Translations under genes and position numbers: made by a program | Part shown: piece after piece, positions 15,353 through 15,354 of the stretch | How positions within the stretch are numbered: the first letter of the stretch is position 1 | Layout: each line of letters starts with the position of its first letter | NCBI GenBank assembly: GCA_902766265.1 | Contig: CACXCY010000154.1 | Location: 1-15,354 of the forward strand | Length of the DNA: 15,354 nucleotides | Direction: 5' to 3' | Origin: an uncultured Bacteroidota bacterium | Lineage (GTDB): Bacteria; Bacteroidota; Bacteroidia; Bacteroidales; P3 | The notes under the pieces: model-generated | The model's input: only the letters and a program-made list of their open reading frames with translations | Databases searched by the model: none | What the model was told of the DNA's origin: nothing

Positions 15353-15354
15353 AT

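Overview
The window reads as chromosomal DNA of a Bacteroidales bacterium, perhaps Prevotella-like. Three things suggest this: -7 promoter boxes of the TAnnTTTG type, little use of Shine-Dalgarno sites, and the gene families present (a DUF4143 ATPase, an N-terminally processed coiled-coil lipoprotein, and a LytS/LytTR pair next to an efflux operon). I see eleven protein genes and no RNA genes, insertion sequences or CRISPR arrays. No protein gene is cut by a window edge.

Layout. (1) 1-1518 holds a solitary minus-strand AAA ATPase gene. It is bordered on its 3' side by four tandem 22-bp palindromic repeats and on its 5' side by three tandem 32-33-bp repeats that run into its promoter. (2) 7195-1648, minus strand, is a compact housekeeping operon: periplasmic M3 dipeptidyl carboxypeptidase, RNase R, and a CNNM/CBS membrane protein. 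(3) 7346-8218, plus strand, is a divergent lipoprotein gene with a long coiled coil, possibly of the Cbp1 adhesin type. (4) 8219-8473 is the gap between two convergent genes and is mostly filled by two further 22-bp palindrome arrays of unrelated sequence. (5) 15229-8474, minus strand, is a six-gene operon: TolC-like outer membrane channel, HlyD-like adaptor, two ABC-2 permeases, a LytS-type histidine kinase and a LytTR response regulator. It reads as a self-regulated tripartite exporter, but no ABC ATPase gene is in the window.

The most unusual observation is structural. Three non-coding arrays (2-83, 8232-8313, 8342-8445) have unrelated base sequences but the same geometry: a 16-bp palindrome plus a 6-bp linker, repeated at exactly 22 bp for 4, 4 and 5 copies. 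All lie just downstream of gene ends. This points to a repeat family defined by its geometry, acting either as a DNA-protein array or as tandem RNA hairpins. A second observation is a pair of direct repeats 21 bp apart upstream of the exporter promoter, the spacing expected of a LytTR target.
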